This document shows positions 35,159-44,850 of a stretch of DNA of 64,000 bases, piece after piece (the first letter of the stretch is position 1; every line of letters begins with the position of its first letter). The stretch is from Alphaproteobacteria bacterium (GTDB taxonomy: Bacteria; Pseudomonadota; Alphaproteobacteria; UBA8366; Aestuariispiraceae), in NCBI GenBank assembly GCA_024743195.1, contig JANSXE010000003.1, forward strand, positions 372,001-436,000. The letters are read 5' to 3'. Both the position numbers and the translations under genes were made by a program. The notes under the pieces are model-generated. The model was not told the origin of the DNA. It saw nothing but the letters and a program-made list of their open reading frames with translations, and searched no databases.

Positions 35159-36046
35159 GGCGCGCGCCGGGTTCGGCCGGATCAGGAACAGCGCCAGCAG
35201 CACCAGCGCCGTCGCGGCGGCGACCCGCAGGCTCGCCGCCTCGTCCAACAGGATCAGGCCCCAGACGACGCCGGCCGGGGTGACGATGTAGGACACTTGA
35301 CTGGCGAACACGGCGCCGCCTTGGCGGATCGCGACGAACAACCCGCCATAGGCTCCAAGATGCAGCAGCGCCATGGCGACGACGGCCGCTTCGTCCCCGT
35401 CGAGGGACGCGGGCGGCAGGATCGGCAACTCGAGCGCCAGGAGGGCCCCGGTCAGCCAGAGCACCGCGGCGAGCGTCACGCCCCACAGCAACGCCGGGGT
35501 GTCGAGCGACGCCGGGCGCTTCAGGGAGACGTAAACGTTCTCCACCGCGTAACAGGCCGCGGCGCCGAGTGCGACGCCCATCCAGAAGACGTGGTTCGGC
35601 CCGGCCGCGCGGAAGTCCGGATCGATCAGAAGCGCGACCGCCGCGAAGCCGAGCGCGAGCCCGGCGAAGCGCCGCAGCAGTCCGCGCTCGAGACCGAGCG
35701 TCAGGCTGACGAGCCAGGTCATCAGCGGGATCAGCGCATAGACGATCGCCCGCGGCCCGGCCGCCAGATGGGCGGCGGCGTAGAAGGTGAGCGCGTGCGG
35801 CAGCGCCGTCCCGATCAGCCCGACCAGCGCGTAGAACAGGAGCGTGCGCCGATCATGCGGCGGGCCCCGGCGTCTGAGGACCATCACGCCGGTCAGCACG
35901 GCCAGCCCGACCAGCGCGCTCCACAGCGCGACCGTCATCGGGTGATGGCCGCCCGCCGAGGCCAGCGTCGCGAGCGAGACGGTCGCGCCCCAGCTCAGGC
36001 CGGAGACGACCAGGATCGCCCGGAGAAGGAGAGGGGATTTCGACAT
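35144..36046 (-). CDS. EamA/DMT family transporter
   Basis: The 300-residue protein has ten hydrophobic segments in two repeats of five, the arrangement of EamA drug/metabolite transporters, with GPRAIVYALIPLMTWLVSL in the first half and ASQVSYIVTPAGVVWGLILLDE in the second. These export or import small metabolites across the inner membrane. The C-terminus overlaps the convergent SRAP gene. Substrate unknown. Confidence 0.88.
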   Translation of the reverse strand: MSKSPLLLRAILVVSGLSWGATVSLATLASAGGHHPMTVALWSALVGLAVLTGVMVLRRRGPPHDRRTLLFYALVGLIGTALPHALTFYAAAHLAAGPRAIVYALIPLMTWLVSLTLGLERGLLRRFAGLALGFAAVALLIDPDFRAAGPNHVFWMGVALGAAACYAVENVYVSLKRPASLDTPALLWGVTLAAVLWLTGALLALELPILPPASLDGDEAAVVAMALLHLGAYGGLFVAIRQGGAVFASQVSYIVTPAGVVWGLILLDEAASLRVAAATALVLLALFLIRPNPARASEQG

Positions 36047-36056
36047 CCCGTCGCGG

Positions 36057-37064
36057 TCAGCCGCCCAGCGCCTGCTCGTAATAGGCCTTGGCCCCGTTAT
36101 GCATCGGCACCGGCGTCTCGCGGGCCGCGTCCTCCAGCTTGGGAAAGCGACTTTCCGGATTGCTGGTCAGGTAGAGATCGCGCGAGGGGCCGCTCCAGAA
36201 GGCGCGGGCGATCGCCTCGATCAAATCCTCGTCCCGGTCGGCCCGCGTGACCCACTGGACGCCGAGCGAGAGCGTCGCGGTTTCGGGCACGCCGCGATAG
36301 AGCCCGTCGCGAATGGCGCCGCCCTGAACGAAGGGGTAGAGGCTCTGCATCTGACGGGCGGCCTCTCCCGCAATCGGCAGCAGGCGGATCGGCGTGCGCT
36401 CGGCCAGGGCCGCCAGCGCCTCGATCGGCGCGCCGCCGATTTCGAACAGCGCGTCGATCTCGCCGGCGGCCAGCGCGTCCGCGGCCGGCCCCGGGTTGAG
36501 AAAGCGCGGCCGTAGATCTTCCAGCGGAATGCCCTGCGTGCGCAGCAGCAGAAGCGCGTTCGACACCGTGCCGGACCCGCTGGGGCCGAGCGAAACGCTG
36601 CGCCCGCGCAGATCGTCGAAACTCTCGATCGCGGAGTCGGCGCGCACGGCGACATGGATCATCACGGGCGTCAGGTTGGCGATCACCCGGAGGCCTGTGA
36701 AGGGTTCGCGATGGCGGAAGGGGCCGGCGGCGTTATAGGCCCAATAGGCCATGTCCGCATGCACCAGCGCGCTCTCCAGGTCGCCCGCCACGAGCGATTC
36801 GAGATTCTCGATCGAGCCGCCCTTCGATTGGGCCACCGCGATCAGCCCCGGGACCCCGCAAATCCCGCCTTGATCGCAGGGGCTGCCGCCGGGCGGTCGG
36901 CTGATTCCCGCGGAAATCGCGGTTCCGAAGGCGTAGAGGGTCTCCGCCGTGGGCCCGGTGCCGATGCGGAAGAAGGTGAGCTGCTCCTCAGCCGCCGGGG
37001 CGGGGGAGGGGGCGAGGCTGGCCGCAAGCAGCGCCAACGCGAAGAAGGAGGCCGCGCGCATCAT
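36057..37064 (-). CDS. TAXI family TRAP transporter solute-binding protein
   Basis: The 335-residue periplasmic protein has a signal peptide (residues 1-24, cleavage near APA-AE) and the TAXI core: FRIGTGPTAETLYAFGTAIS, followed by GSIENLESLVAGDLESALVHADMAYWAY, and SLGPSGSGTVSNALLLL. TAXI proteins deliver substrates to TRAP membrane subunits. No TRAP membrane subunit gene is adjacent, so its permease is elsewhere or it is an orphan. A 10-bp gap separates it from the EamA transporter on the same strand. Confidence 0.87.
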   Translation of the reverse strand: MMRAASFFALALLAASLAPSPAPAAEEQLTFFRIGTGPTAETLYAFGTAISAGISRPPGGSPCDQGGICGVPGLIAVAQSKGGSIENLESLVAGDLESALVHADMAYWAYNAAGPFRHREPFTGLRVIANLTPVMIHVAVRADSAIESFDDLRGRSVSLGPSGSGTVSNALLLLRTQGIPLEDLRPRFLNPGPAADALAAGEIDALFEIGGAPIEALAALAERTPIRLLPIAGEAARQMQSLYPFVQGGAIRDGLYRGVPETATLSLGVQWVTRADRDEDLIEAIARAFWSGPSRDLYLTSNPESRFPKLEDAARETPVPMHNGAKAYYEQALGG

Positions 37065-37106
37065 GCGCTCTTCTACGCCCGCCCCCGCGCAGGCGTCAAT
37101 TGCGGC

Positions 37107-38090
37107 TCAGGCGAGACCGGCCGTGCGCGCCTTCAGATTGACGATTCCATAGACTGCTTCGAGCGTCGGGGTCGGCAGACCGAGCCGCTGGGCGGTCTCA
37201 AGAACCGAGCCGAGGATCGGGTCCAACTCCAGCGAGCGACCGCGGTCGAAGTCCTGCAGCATTGAGGACCGGAAGCCCTTGAGGCCGCCGGCTGCGGATT
37301 GGCGAAGGCGTTCGTCGATATCCTGGTCCAAGGCGACGCCGAGGGCGCGCGCCACCTCGCGCGCTTCGATCGTCATGCGCTTGGCGGCGGCGTAGACGCC
37401 GGGCTCCTCCAGCATCTCGCCCATCGTCGCCTCGGTCGCGACCGACATCGGATTGGCCCACAGGTTTCCCAGGAGCTTCATCCAGACGGCCTGTCGGATG
37501 TCGTCCAGGATCGGCGCGTCGAAGCCCGCCGCGGACAGCGCCTCGGCAAAGGCTTCCAGGCCCGGCGCGCCGCCGAGGACGGGGCGGCCAAGCTGCAGGC
37601 GTTGGAATCCCTGGCTCTTCACCCGTCCGGGCTGCACCACCTCGGCGGCGACATAGACGACGCAGCCCGCAATGCGCTCGGCCGGAATCGCGTCGGCCAA
37701 CGCGCCGTCCGGGTCGAGGCTGGCGAGCCGCGCGTCGCAGAGCGGCCCGCCGATCCCCTGGAAGTACCACCAGGGCAGGCCGTTGATCGCAGGCGCGACA
37801 AGGGTTTCGGGGCGCAAGAGCGGCCGAAGGGACGGCAGCGCGCCGGCAATCTGGTGCGCCTTGAGCGCCAGCACCAGCACGTCCTGCGGCGGCAGGCTTT
37901 CCGGATCGTCGGTCGCGGCGGCCAGCGGCGCGTCATAGCGCCCGTCCACGTCGTCCAGCGTCAATCCGCCGCGCTTCAGGGCGGCCAACGTTTCGCCCCG
38001 CGCGACGACGCTGACGGCCGACCCGTGCGCGGCCAGACGGGCCGCGATCATGCCGCCGACGGCGCCGGCTCCGAAGACGGTGATGCGCAT
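37107..38090 (-). CDS. panE: 2-dehydropantoate 2-reductase (ketopantoate reductase)
   Basis: The ATG at 38090 gives 327 residues; the long frame upstream is not conserved-looking. The N-terminus has the NAD(P) motif GAGAVGG (residues 7-13) and KAHQI near 77, and the C-terminal ApbA_C domain has VWMKLLGNLWANPM, containing the catalytic Lys, and KGFRSSMLQDFDRGRSLELDPILG. It makes pantoate for coenzyme A synthesis. panB and panC are 20 kb away, so it may alternatively be a paralog acting on another 2-keto acid. Confidence 0.85.
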   Translation of the reverse strand: MRITVFGAGAVGGMIAARLAAHGSAVSVVARGETLAALKRGGLTLDDVDGRYDAPLAAATDDPESLPPQDVLVLALKAHQIAGALPSLRPLLRPETLVAPAINGLPWWYFQGIGGPLCDARLASLDPDGALADAIPAERIAGCVVYVAAEVVQPGRVKSQGFQRLQLGRPVLGGAPGLEAFAEALSAAGFDAPILDDIRQAVWMKLLGNLWANPMSVATEATMGEMLEEPGVYAAAKRMTIEAREVARALGVALDQDIDERLRQSAAGGLKGFRSSMLQDFDRGRSLELDPILGSVLETAQRLGLPTPTLEAVYGIVNLKARTAGLA

Positions 38091-38270
38091 GGCGGGACGG
38101 CTCCTTGCTCCTGACGGTAAGACGCGCCCACCCAGGCGGGCCGGCCTTTCGAATACACGCTCCCGAACGGCTTGCAAACGGGGGGACGCTCTTTCTCGCG
38201 TGCGCCGGGCCGGCTATCATGGACACGCCTTGGCCGGCGTTTCACGAGGCGAGTTGCGAGGAGAGGCGGC

Positions 38271-39065
38271 GTGCGGCTGCGGATGGTTCTGGCGGGGCTG
38301 GCGGTGGCGCTCGTGATCGCGGGCGCCGGGGCGGCCTTTTTGGCGAGCGTCGGCGGCGGCGTCCTCGTGCGCGACCCGCGCATCGTCGCCAGCGAGCACT
38401 CCCCGACCGACGCCAAGCTCTTCCTGACCATCGAGAACACGAGCGGCGAGACGGACCGTCTGATCGGCGTCTCGACGGACATGGCCTGGGGCTGCGGTTT
38501 TCACGGGCCCACGGCCGCCGAGGGCGCGACGCCCTACATCACCGTGCCGGCGGGGCAAACCATCGAACTCGGTCCCGAGACGGCTTACATCGACCTCTCC
38601 GACATCGGGGAGCCGGTGCAGGCCGGCCAGATGGCCCCGATGATCCTGGTGTTCGAGAAGGCGGGCGAGGTTCTGGTCAAGGCCCGCGTCGACGAGTTGC
38701 TGACGGGCGAGGCGGCGCGCCACGGCGCGGGCCTGTTCGACCCCGCGGCGGCGGGGGAGGCGGCGCCGGTCTTGGACCTTGCGGCCGAGGTGCTGGAGGA
38801 TCGACGCGTGCGCCTTTCGCTCGCGCTCGAGAACTTCGCGTTCGACGAAGCCGGCGTCGACGGCCCCCACCGGGAAGGGCGCGGCCACGCGCATCTCTAC
38901 ATCGACAATGTGAAGATCGGCCGGCTCTACGAGCCGGAATTCGTCAGCGAGCCGTTGGCGCCCGGCGCCCACCTGTTCGCCGTTATCCTCAACACGAACG
39001 ATCACCGCGCCTATGCGCGCGACGGGGCCGCCTTGACGCAGACGATCCGGGTCGAGGTTCCCTGA
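38271..39065 (+). CDS. PCuAC-like (DUF461) domain protein lacking the usual copper ligands
   Basis: A GTG start at 38271 is preferred because GAGGAGAGG precedes it by about eight bases; it gives 264 residues beginning with a single membrane anchor or signal segment (VLAGLAVALVIAGAGAAFL). Residues 30-140 resemble the periplasmic copper chaperone PCuAC fold (AKLFLTIENTSGETDRLIGVS, TVPAGQTIELGPE, GQMAPMILVFEKAGEVLVKARV), but the HxM and Met ligands are replaced (CGFHG, AYIDL). The second half (150-264; RGHAHLYIDNVKIGRLYEPEF, LFAVILNTNDHRAYA) is a separate beta-rich domain with two His-containing motifs. It is divergent from panE and convergent with the SCO gene. Confidence 0.7.
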   Translation: MRLRMVLAGLAVALVIAGAGAAFLASVGGGVLVRDPRIVASEHSPTDAKLFLTIENTSGETDRLIGVSTDMAWGCGFHGPTAAEGATPYITVPAGQTIELGPETAYIDLSDIGEPVQAGQMAPMILVFEKAGEVLVKARVDELLTGEAARHGAGLFDPAAAGEAAPVLDLAAEVLEDRRVRLSLALENFAFDEAGVDGPHREGRGHAHLYIDNVKIGRLYEPEFVSEPLAPGAHLFAVILNTNDHRAYARDGAALTQTIRVEVP

Positions 39066-39080
39066 GCCGCGCCGAAGCGG

Positions 39081-39725
39081 TCAACTGACCGGCGCGGCGT
39101 CGGCCAGGGCGCGCAACTTGCGGACCGCCGTCTCCGCTTCGTCCTTATAGGAGATCACGTCGGCGAAGCCGCCGTCCGCGCCCATCAGATAGATCGCGGC
39201 CGTGTGGTTCATCGTGTAATCGCCATCCTCCAGCGGAACCTTCGCGGCGTAGATCTTGTAGGCGTCGAGGATGGCTTCGATCTCCTCCGGCGTTCCGGTC
39301 AGCGGGATGATGCGCTCGCTGAAGGCGCGGGCGTAGCGGGTCATGGTCTCGATGTCGTCGCGCTCGGGATCGACGGTCACGAAGACGTAGCGCAGGGCGC
39401 CCGCCTGCGGGCCCAGTTCGTCCATCCAACCGGCCAGATCGTTCAGCGTGGTCGGGCAGACGTCCGGGCAATAGGTGAAGCCGAAGAAGATCGCATAGGG
39501 CTTGCCCGCCAGATCGGCGTCGGTGAAGCGCGCGCCGCCCGTCGTCTCCAGATTGAAGGGCCCGCCGAGGGTCACGCCGTCCTCTTCGGCCTGGGAGGTC
39601 ACGGTCCCGGAGGACGCGGCCTGTTGCGGCGGCTCCGGCGCATGGAAGCGGGTGACCAGGACGGCGCCGATCACCAGACTGAGCGCCGCGGCGACGGCGC
39701 CGATGATCAACGGGGTGTTGCGCAT
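39081..39725 (-). CDS. SCO1/SenC family copper-binding protein
   Basis: The 214-residue protein has one N-terminal transmembrane anchor (about 7-24) and a periplasmic thioredoxin-like domain with the copper motif TYCPDVCPTTL (Cys86, Cys90) and a distal His174 in YTMNHTAAIYL. SCO proteins deliver copper to the CuA site of cytochrome c oxidase or keep its thiols reduced. Upstream on the same strand is PCuAC, its usual metal donor. All metal ligands are intact. Confidence 0.94.
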   Translation of the reverse strand: MRNTPLIIGAVAAALSLVIGAVLVTRFHAPEPPQQAASSGTVTSQAEEDGVTLGGPFNLETTGGARFTDADLAGKPYAIFFGFTYCPDVCPTTLNDLAGWMDELGPQAGALRYVFVTVDPERDDIETMTRYARAFSERIIPLTGTPEEIEAILDAYKIYAAKVPLEDGDYTMNHTAAIYLMGADGGFADVISYKDEAETAVRKLRALADAAPVS

Positions 39726-39806
39726 GACGGACGGCTCCTTGATCGAGGGGGCTTGACGGGCGGCGGGGGCGCAGGGCGCGGACCGAAGCCCGCGCCCTGA
39801 CGCGGC

Positions 39807-40394
39807 CTACTGCTGCTGCATATTGTGCTGCATCTTGGTTTCGCCATGACCGCCATGACCGCCATGACCGCCGTGCGCGCCCTGGCCGTCATGGCTCTTG
39901 GCCCCCATGCCGGCGACGGCCAGATCCACCGTGACGCGCCCGGCGCGTTCGAACGCCAGCGTCACCGGAACCCGGGCGCCCTGCTCGAGCGCGTTCTTGA
40001 GCCCCATGAACATGAGGTGATAGCCGCCGGGCTTCAGCGTGACGGCGCCGCCGGGCGGGATCTCGAGCCCGTCTGGGAGGGCGCGCATCTTCATGACCTC
40101 GCCCTGCATGGCCATTTCGTGGATCTCGAGCCGCTCGGCGAAATCGACCGAACCGCCGATCAGGCGATCGGGCGCCGCGCCATGGTTCGTGATCGTCAGA
40201 TAGCCGCCCCCGACGCGCGCGCCGGGCGGGGTGGCGCGCGCCCAGGCCTGCTCGATCATGAGGTCGCCGGCCTTGACGGACTGGGCCTTGGCCTGCGGGG
40301 CGAGGCCGATCAGATAGATCCCGACGGCCAGAAGGCCGATCAGGGCGAGGGTGGCGGCGGTCGCCGCCTGATAGGGAAGAGTGGTGCTGCGCAT
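39807..40394 (-). CDS. periplasmic copper chaperone PCuAC with His-rich tail
   Basis: The 195-residue protein has a membrane anchor or signal segment (10-32) and the PCuAC domain with the ligands EIHEMAMQGEVMKMR (His92, Met94, Met101/103) and YHLMFM (His126, Met128). It binds Cu(I) and loads the CuA site with SCO. The last 28 residues are Gly/His-rich (GGHGGHGGHGE) and Met-ended, probably an extra copper-binding arm. That arm is encoded by a short tandem repeat at 39843-39875. Confidence 0.92.
   Translation of the reverse strand: MRSTTLPYQAATAATLALIGLLAVGIYLIGLAPQAKAQSVKAGDLMIEQAWARATPPGARVGGGYLTITNHGAAPDRLIGGSVDFAERLEIHEMAMQGEVMKMRALPDGLEIPPGGAVTLKPGGYHLMFMGLKNALEQGARVPVTLAFERAGRVTVDLAVAGMGAKSHDGQGAHGGHGGHGGHGETKMQHNMQQQ
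39843..39878 (-). repeat. 9-bp tandem repeat encoding Gly-Gly-His units
   Basis: Three to four copies of the unit CATGACCGC (plus-strand reading) lie in the 3' end of the PCuAC gene and encode GGH repeats of its C-terminal arm. The copy number may vary between strains through slippage. Confidence 0.8.
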
Positions 40395-40488
40395 GGGATT
40401 CGGCGCCTTTCCTGACGGACCGGCCGCCGGCGCGCCCTTGCGGCGCCAACCGGGCCCGGTCGGTTGACCAGAAGCTGGAACGGACGGG

Positions 40489-40929
40489 TCAGGAAAGCGG
40501 CGGGCCGCGTGCAGGCGGCGGCGCGCCTTCGGCCGCGTCGTCGGCGCCGTGCGCCGCCGGCGGCGGCGACAGATGTCGTGCGAGCGTCGGCGCGGCGAGC
40601 GCGACCGCCTCGTCGGACGGCGGCGGCGCCAGCAGAGTCTGGCTCAACAGGCAGGCGGCGCACAGGGCGTCTGCGGCGCGGGCCGGCGGCTCGGGCGCGT
40701 CGGTCTGTCGGTCCTCCGCCTGGGGAGCGCCGTAGCAGATCTCGGCGAGCGCGATCCGCGCCGCCGGATCCTGCGGCGCCGCCGCATTCGCGGCCGCGGC
40801 GGCGGTCGGTTGATGCCCGAAGCCGGCGGCGAGCGCCGCCAGGAGATAGAGCGCAGCCGTCGTCGCCCGGGCGACGCGAAGCCGCCCGAGGCGTGCGATC
40901 TCCAAGCTGGGGGACGCGACGCGCTTCAT
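40489..40929 (-). CDS. DUF2946-like protein of the copper cluster
   Basis: The 146-residue protein has a hydrophobic segment near residues 23-38 and then a Cys-containing periplasmic part (EICYG and a CAACLLSQ motif, giving CxxC) followed by a Pro/Ala-rich tail. Size, signal and CxxC agree with DUF2946 proteins, which commonly lie beside PCuAC, SCO and TonB copper genes. It is about 95 bp upstream of the PCuAC gene on the same strand. The family match is by pattern only. Confidence 0.6.
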   Translation of the reverse strand: MKRVASPSLEIARLGRLRVARATTAALYLLAALAAGFGHQPTAAAAANAAAPQDPAARIALAEICYGAPQAEDRQTDAPEPPARAADALCAACLLSQTLLAPPPSDEAVALAAPTLARHLSPPPAAHGADDAAEGAPPPARGPPLS

Positions 40930-41025
40930 GACCGCATCATATCGGCGAGGGCGCGCGCCCGGTCAATCGCGAAGCGTCCGCGCGCGACCCCGCGCCGCAG
41001 GCCTCGCCGTCGGCGAACCGGCCGC

Positions 41026-41817
<792 letters not shown>

Positions 41818-41849
41818 GATGAACTCTCCTTGCCTCAGCGTCCGTGCGC

Positions 41850-43295
41850 TCAGCGCTTGTGTCCGGTGTGCAGCTTCCCTTCGAGATAAATCGAATAGCG
41901 CGACATCCCGAAGCAGAAGACGAAATAGACCAGCGCGATGAAGAAATAGGCCTCATGCTCGAGCCCGAGCCACTTCGAATCCGTGACCGAGGATTTCGCG
42001 ATCAGCAGCAGATCCATCAGTCCGATGATGCTGACCAGCGAGGTGTCCTTGAACAGCCCGATGAAGGTGGAGACGATGCCCGGAATGACGATCTTCAGCG
42101 CCTGCGGCAGGACGATCAGCCGCATCTTCAGGAAGTAGTTGAGACCGAGGGACTCGGCCGCCTCGAACTGCCCCTTCGGGATCGCCTGCAGCCCGCCGCG
42201 CACCACCTCCGCCATATAGGCCGAGGCGAACAGCGACACGCCCACCAGCGCACGGACCACATTGTCGAAATTCACGCCTTCCGGCAGGAACAGCGGCAGC
42301 ATGAACTGCGCCATGAACAGGATGGTGATCAGCGGCACCGCGCGCACCAGTTCGATGAAGCCGATGCAGAGCATCTGGACCGCCGGCATGTTGTCGGCCC
42401 GCCGCCCGAGCGCGAGAATGATGCCGAGCGGCAGCGACACGCCGATCGCCACCGTCGCCAGGACAAGCGTCAGCATCAGCCCGCCGAAGGTGTTCGTCGG
42501 CTGGATCGTCAGGCCGAAGCCCCAGCTCAGGAAGACGATGACGGCGACGAAATAGGCGACCAGATAGCCGAGGAAGGCCCCCAGCGCGTCGAGCCGCTTC
42601 GACGACCAATAGCCGAAGCCGCCGCCGGCCAGGAACAGGATCGCATAGACGGCGATCCCCAGGCCCGACTGCAGGCTCTCCACATTGACCGGGCCGTACA
42701 GCAGCGACACCGACACCCAGGGAAAGACGCCGACGATCGCGATCGCGCAGACGCTGCGCGGCGAGCGCAGGAACACGCCGGCCGTGATCAGTCCGATGAA
42801 GGCCAGCAGGCCGATCGTGACCGGGAGGTTGAGGCTCGCCACCTGACCGAGGCCGCCGAACGCCCAGACCGCCCAACCGAGCCCGAAGACGCCCGTCACG
42901 CCGCCGACGAGCTTCGCCGGGATCTTCTCGAACAACACCGGAACTGCGAACACCAGAAGCATCAAACCGACGAGCGACGGTCGCCAATAATTCTCGATGT
43001 CGTAGAAGCCGTACCAGAACAGGTTGAGGCGCGCGTCGATGAAACCCCAGCAGGCTCCGGCGCCTTCGAACCGGCAATCCTGGTTCGAGGTGGCGTCCCA
43101 AACCGCCGAGAACAGAACCCAATCGAGCGTCGCCGGCACCATCAGGTAGAAGAGGTAGAGCACGACCAGCGTGCCGATCGAGTTGTACCAGGTGCTGAAG
43201 AAGTTGTGGCGCAGCCAACCGAAGACGCCCACCTCGCTCGCCGGCGGCGGCAGGTCCTCGTGGCGCTCGGTCTTGTTGTAGGCGAGATCGCTCAT
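41850..43295 (-). CDS. aapM: general L-amino acid ABC transporter, permease AapM
   Basis: The 481-residue permease has a long N-terminal cytosolic and membrane extension and the BPD_transp_1 domain in its C-terminal half (EAA-type loop [30 protein letters not shown]). Length above 430 is typical of AapM rather than GlnP. It imports a broad range of L-amino acids with AapQ. A 3-bp gap separates it from aapQ. Confidence 0.93.
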   Translation of the reverse strand: MSDLAYNKTERHEDLPPPASEVGVFGWLRHNFFSTWYNSIGTLVVLYLFYLMVPATLDWVLFSAVWDATSNQDCRFEGAGACWGFIDARLNLFWYGFYDIENYWRPSLVGLMLLVFAVPVLFEKIPAKLVGGVTGVFGLGWAVWAFGGLGQVASLNLPVTIGLLAFIGLITAGVFLRSPRSVCAIAIVGVFPWVSVSLLYGPVNVESLQSGLGIAVYAILFLAGGGFGYWSSKRLDALGAFLGYLVAYFVAVIVFLSWGFGLTIQPTNTFGGLMLTLVLATVAIGVSLPLGIILALGRRADNMPAVQMLCIGFIELVRAVPLITILFMAQFMLPLFLPEGVNFDNVVRALVGVSLFASAYMAEVVRGGLQAIPKGQFEAAESLGLNYFLKMRLIVLPQALKIVIPGIVSTFIGLFKDTSLVSIIGLMDLLLIAKSSVTDSKWLGLEHEAYFFIALVYFVFCFGMSRYSIYLEGKLHTGHKR

Positions 43296-43298
43296 GGC

Positions 43299-44495
43299 TC
43301 AGCGCTCCACCAGCGCGATGCGCTTGTTGTACCAGTTCATGAACAGCGAGATCATGAGCGAGATCGTCAGATAGACCAGCATGGTCAGCGCGATGATCTC
43401 CACCGCGTTGCCCGTCTGGTTCAGCGAGATCCCGGTGAAGACGTTGACCAGATCCGGATAGCCGATCGCGATCGCGAGCGAGGAGTTCTTGGTCAGGTTC
43501 AGATACTGGCTCGTGGTCGGCGGCACGATGACGCGCAGCGCCTGCGGGATGATGATCTTGCGCATGGTCAGGCCGGGCCGGAGGCCGAGCGCGTAGGCGG
43601 CCTCCGTCTGGCCGTGGCTGACCGCCTGGATGCCGGCGCGCACGTTCTCGGCGATGAAGGCGCCGGTGTAGAAGGTGAGCGCGGCCAGCAACGCCCAGAA
43701 GGCCGCCGGCGCCTGTGCGCCGCCCTGGAAGTTGAAGCCCTGCAGCGAGGGAATGTTCCAACTGACCGGAAAGCCCGTGACCACGAGCGCCAGGAAGGGG
43801 ACGACGATGAGAACGCCGAGCGACGCCCAGAAGACCGGGAACTGTTGCCCCGTCGCGTCCTGCCGCTTCTTCGCCCATTTCGCCAGCGCCACGATCCCGC
43901 CGATCGACAGGATGATCGCGATCGGGAACAGCACGAAGCCCGATTCGAAGATCGGGCTCGGAAAGGTGAGATAGCGGTCGTTCAGGAAAATCACGTCGCC
44001 GATGCTGGCGGAGTTGCGCACGTTCGGCAGCAGCAGGAAGACGCCGAAGTACCAGATCAGGATCTGCAGCAGCAGCGGCACGTTGCGCGTGAACTCGATA
44101 TAGACCGCGGCGACGAAGGAGATCAGCATATTGCTGCTCAGGCGCAGCACGCCGAAGATAAAGCCGACGATCGTCGACAGGAGGATTCCGCAGGCGGCGA
44201 TCAGGATGGTGTTGACGAGGCCGAGCACGAACACGTCGCCGTGGGTGCTGGTGTTCACGTCGAAATTGGTGATGTTGAAGTTGGGGCCCGTCGGCATGAA
44301 GCCGGCGATGTTGCCCATGAAGTCGAAGCCGGGTTCGATCCCCAGCCGGTCCAGGTTCGAAATCGTGTTGTCCACGATGAACCAGACCAGGGAGAGGAAC
44401 GCGCTGACCACGACGATCTGGGTGATGATCGCGCGGTTGCGCTGATCGCGCCAGAAACTGGCCTTTGGCGCGGCGTCGGTGACCTCTACCGCCAT
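43299..44495 (-). CDS. aapQ: general L-amino acid ABC transporter, permease AapQ
   Basis: The 398-residue permease has the BPD_transp_1 domain and EAA loop TEAAYALGLRPGLTMRKIIIPQALRVIVPP. About eight to nine hydrophobic segments are visible. It heads the QMP part of the operon; a strong hairpin separates it from aapJ. The extra periplasmic loop near residues 180-230 is characteristic of AapQ. Confidence 0.94.
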   Translation of the reverse strand: MAVEVTDAAPKASFWRDQRNRAIITQIVVVSAFLSLVWFIVDNTISNLDRLGIEPGFDFMGNIAGFMPTGPNFNITNFDVNTSTHGDVFVLGLVNTILIAACGILLSTIVGFIFGVLRLSSNMLISFVAAVYIEFTRNVPLLLQILIWYFGVFLLLPNVRNSASIGDVIFLNDRYLTFPSPIFESGFVLFPIAIILSIGGIVALAKWAKKRQDATGQQFPVFWASLGVLIVVPFLALVVTGFPVSWNIPSLQGFNFQGGAQAPAAFWALLAALTFYTGAFIAENVRAGIQAVSHGQTEAAYALGLRPGLTMRKIIIPQALRVIVPPTTSQYLNLTKNSSLAIAIGYPDLVNVFTGISLNQTGNAVEIIALTMLVYLTISLMISLFMNWYNKRIALVER

Positions 44496-44799
44496 TTCAT
44501 GCTACCCCTTGGATTCCGCTTCCCGGCGTCGATCGGCCCGATGGCCGACGCCGCGGGACAATGCGCGCACGGCCGTCCGCGCGGGCCTCACGCTCCCTTG
44601 GCTCATCAGCCTCGACTGTCCAGGCGTCCCCTATCGACCGCGTCCCGCGCCCCATGCGGCAGGCGGCCGGCTCCCTGTCATGCGATCGGCGATGATCCGA
44701 TCGTCGCGTTTGTTGTCGGCGTCCGCCACAGCGTCCACCGAAACCGGCCGCCTTTCGCCGCGTCTGCGCGCGGCCCGGAAATGCGACCGGGAAGGCGAT
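44496..44799. other. aapJ-aapQ spacer
   Basis: Between the hairpin terminator downstream of aapJ and the aapQ start are about 300 bases with no credible gene. It may hold a weak internal promoter for aapQMP, but I cannot identify one. Open frames here are fragments of the antisense strand of aapQ or aapJ. Confidence 0.4.
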
Positions 44800-44844
44800 T
44801 CGAAAAGAGAGGGGCCGCGAAGCCTTTGGGAGGCTTCGCGGCCC
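44800..44844 (-). terminator. hairpin terminator/attenuator downstream of aapJ
   Basis: GGGCCGCGAAGCCT (44812-44825) pairs with AGGCTTCGCGGCCC (44831-44844), a 14-bp perfect stem with a 5-base loop. On the minus strand it is followed by CTCTCTTTTCG. Its place between binding-protein and permease genes suits partial termination, which lets the binding protein be made in excess. Confidence 0.8.
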
Positions 44845-44850
44845 GCGCTC

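Noticed and set aside
39843-39878. CRISPR-like repeat
   Set aside because: The repeats are 9 bp, contiguous and in frame in the PCuAC gene, with no spacers.
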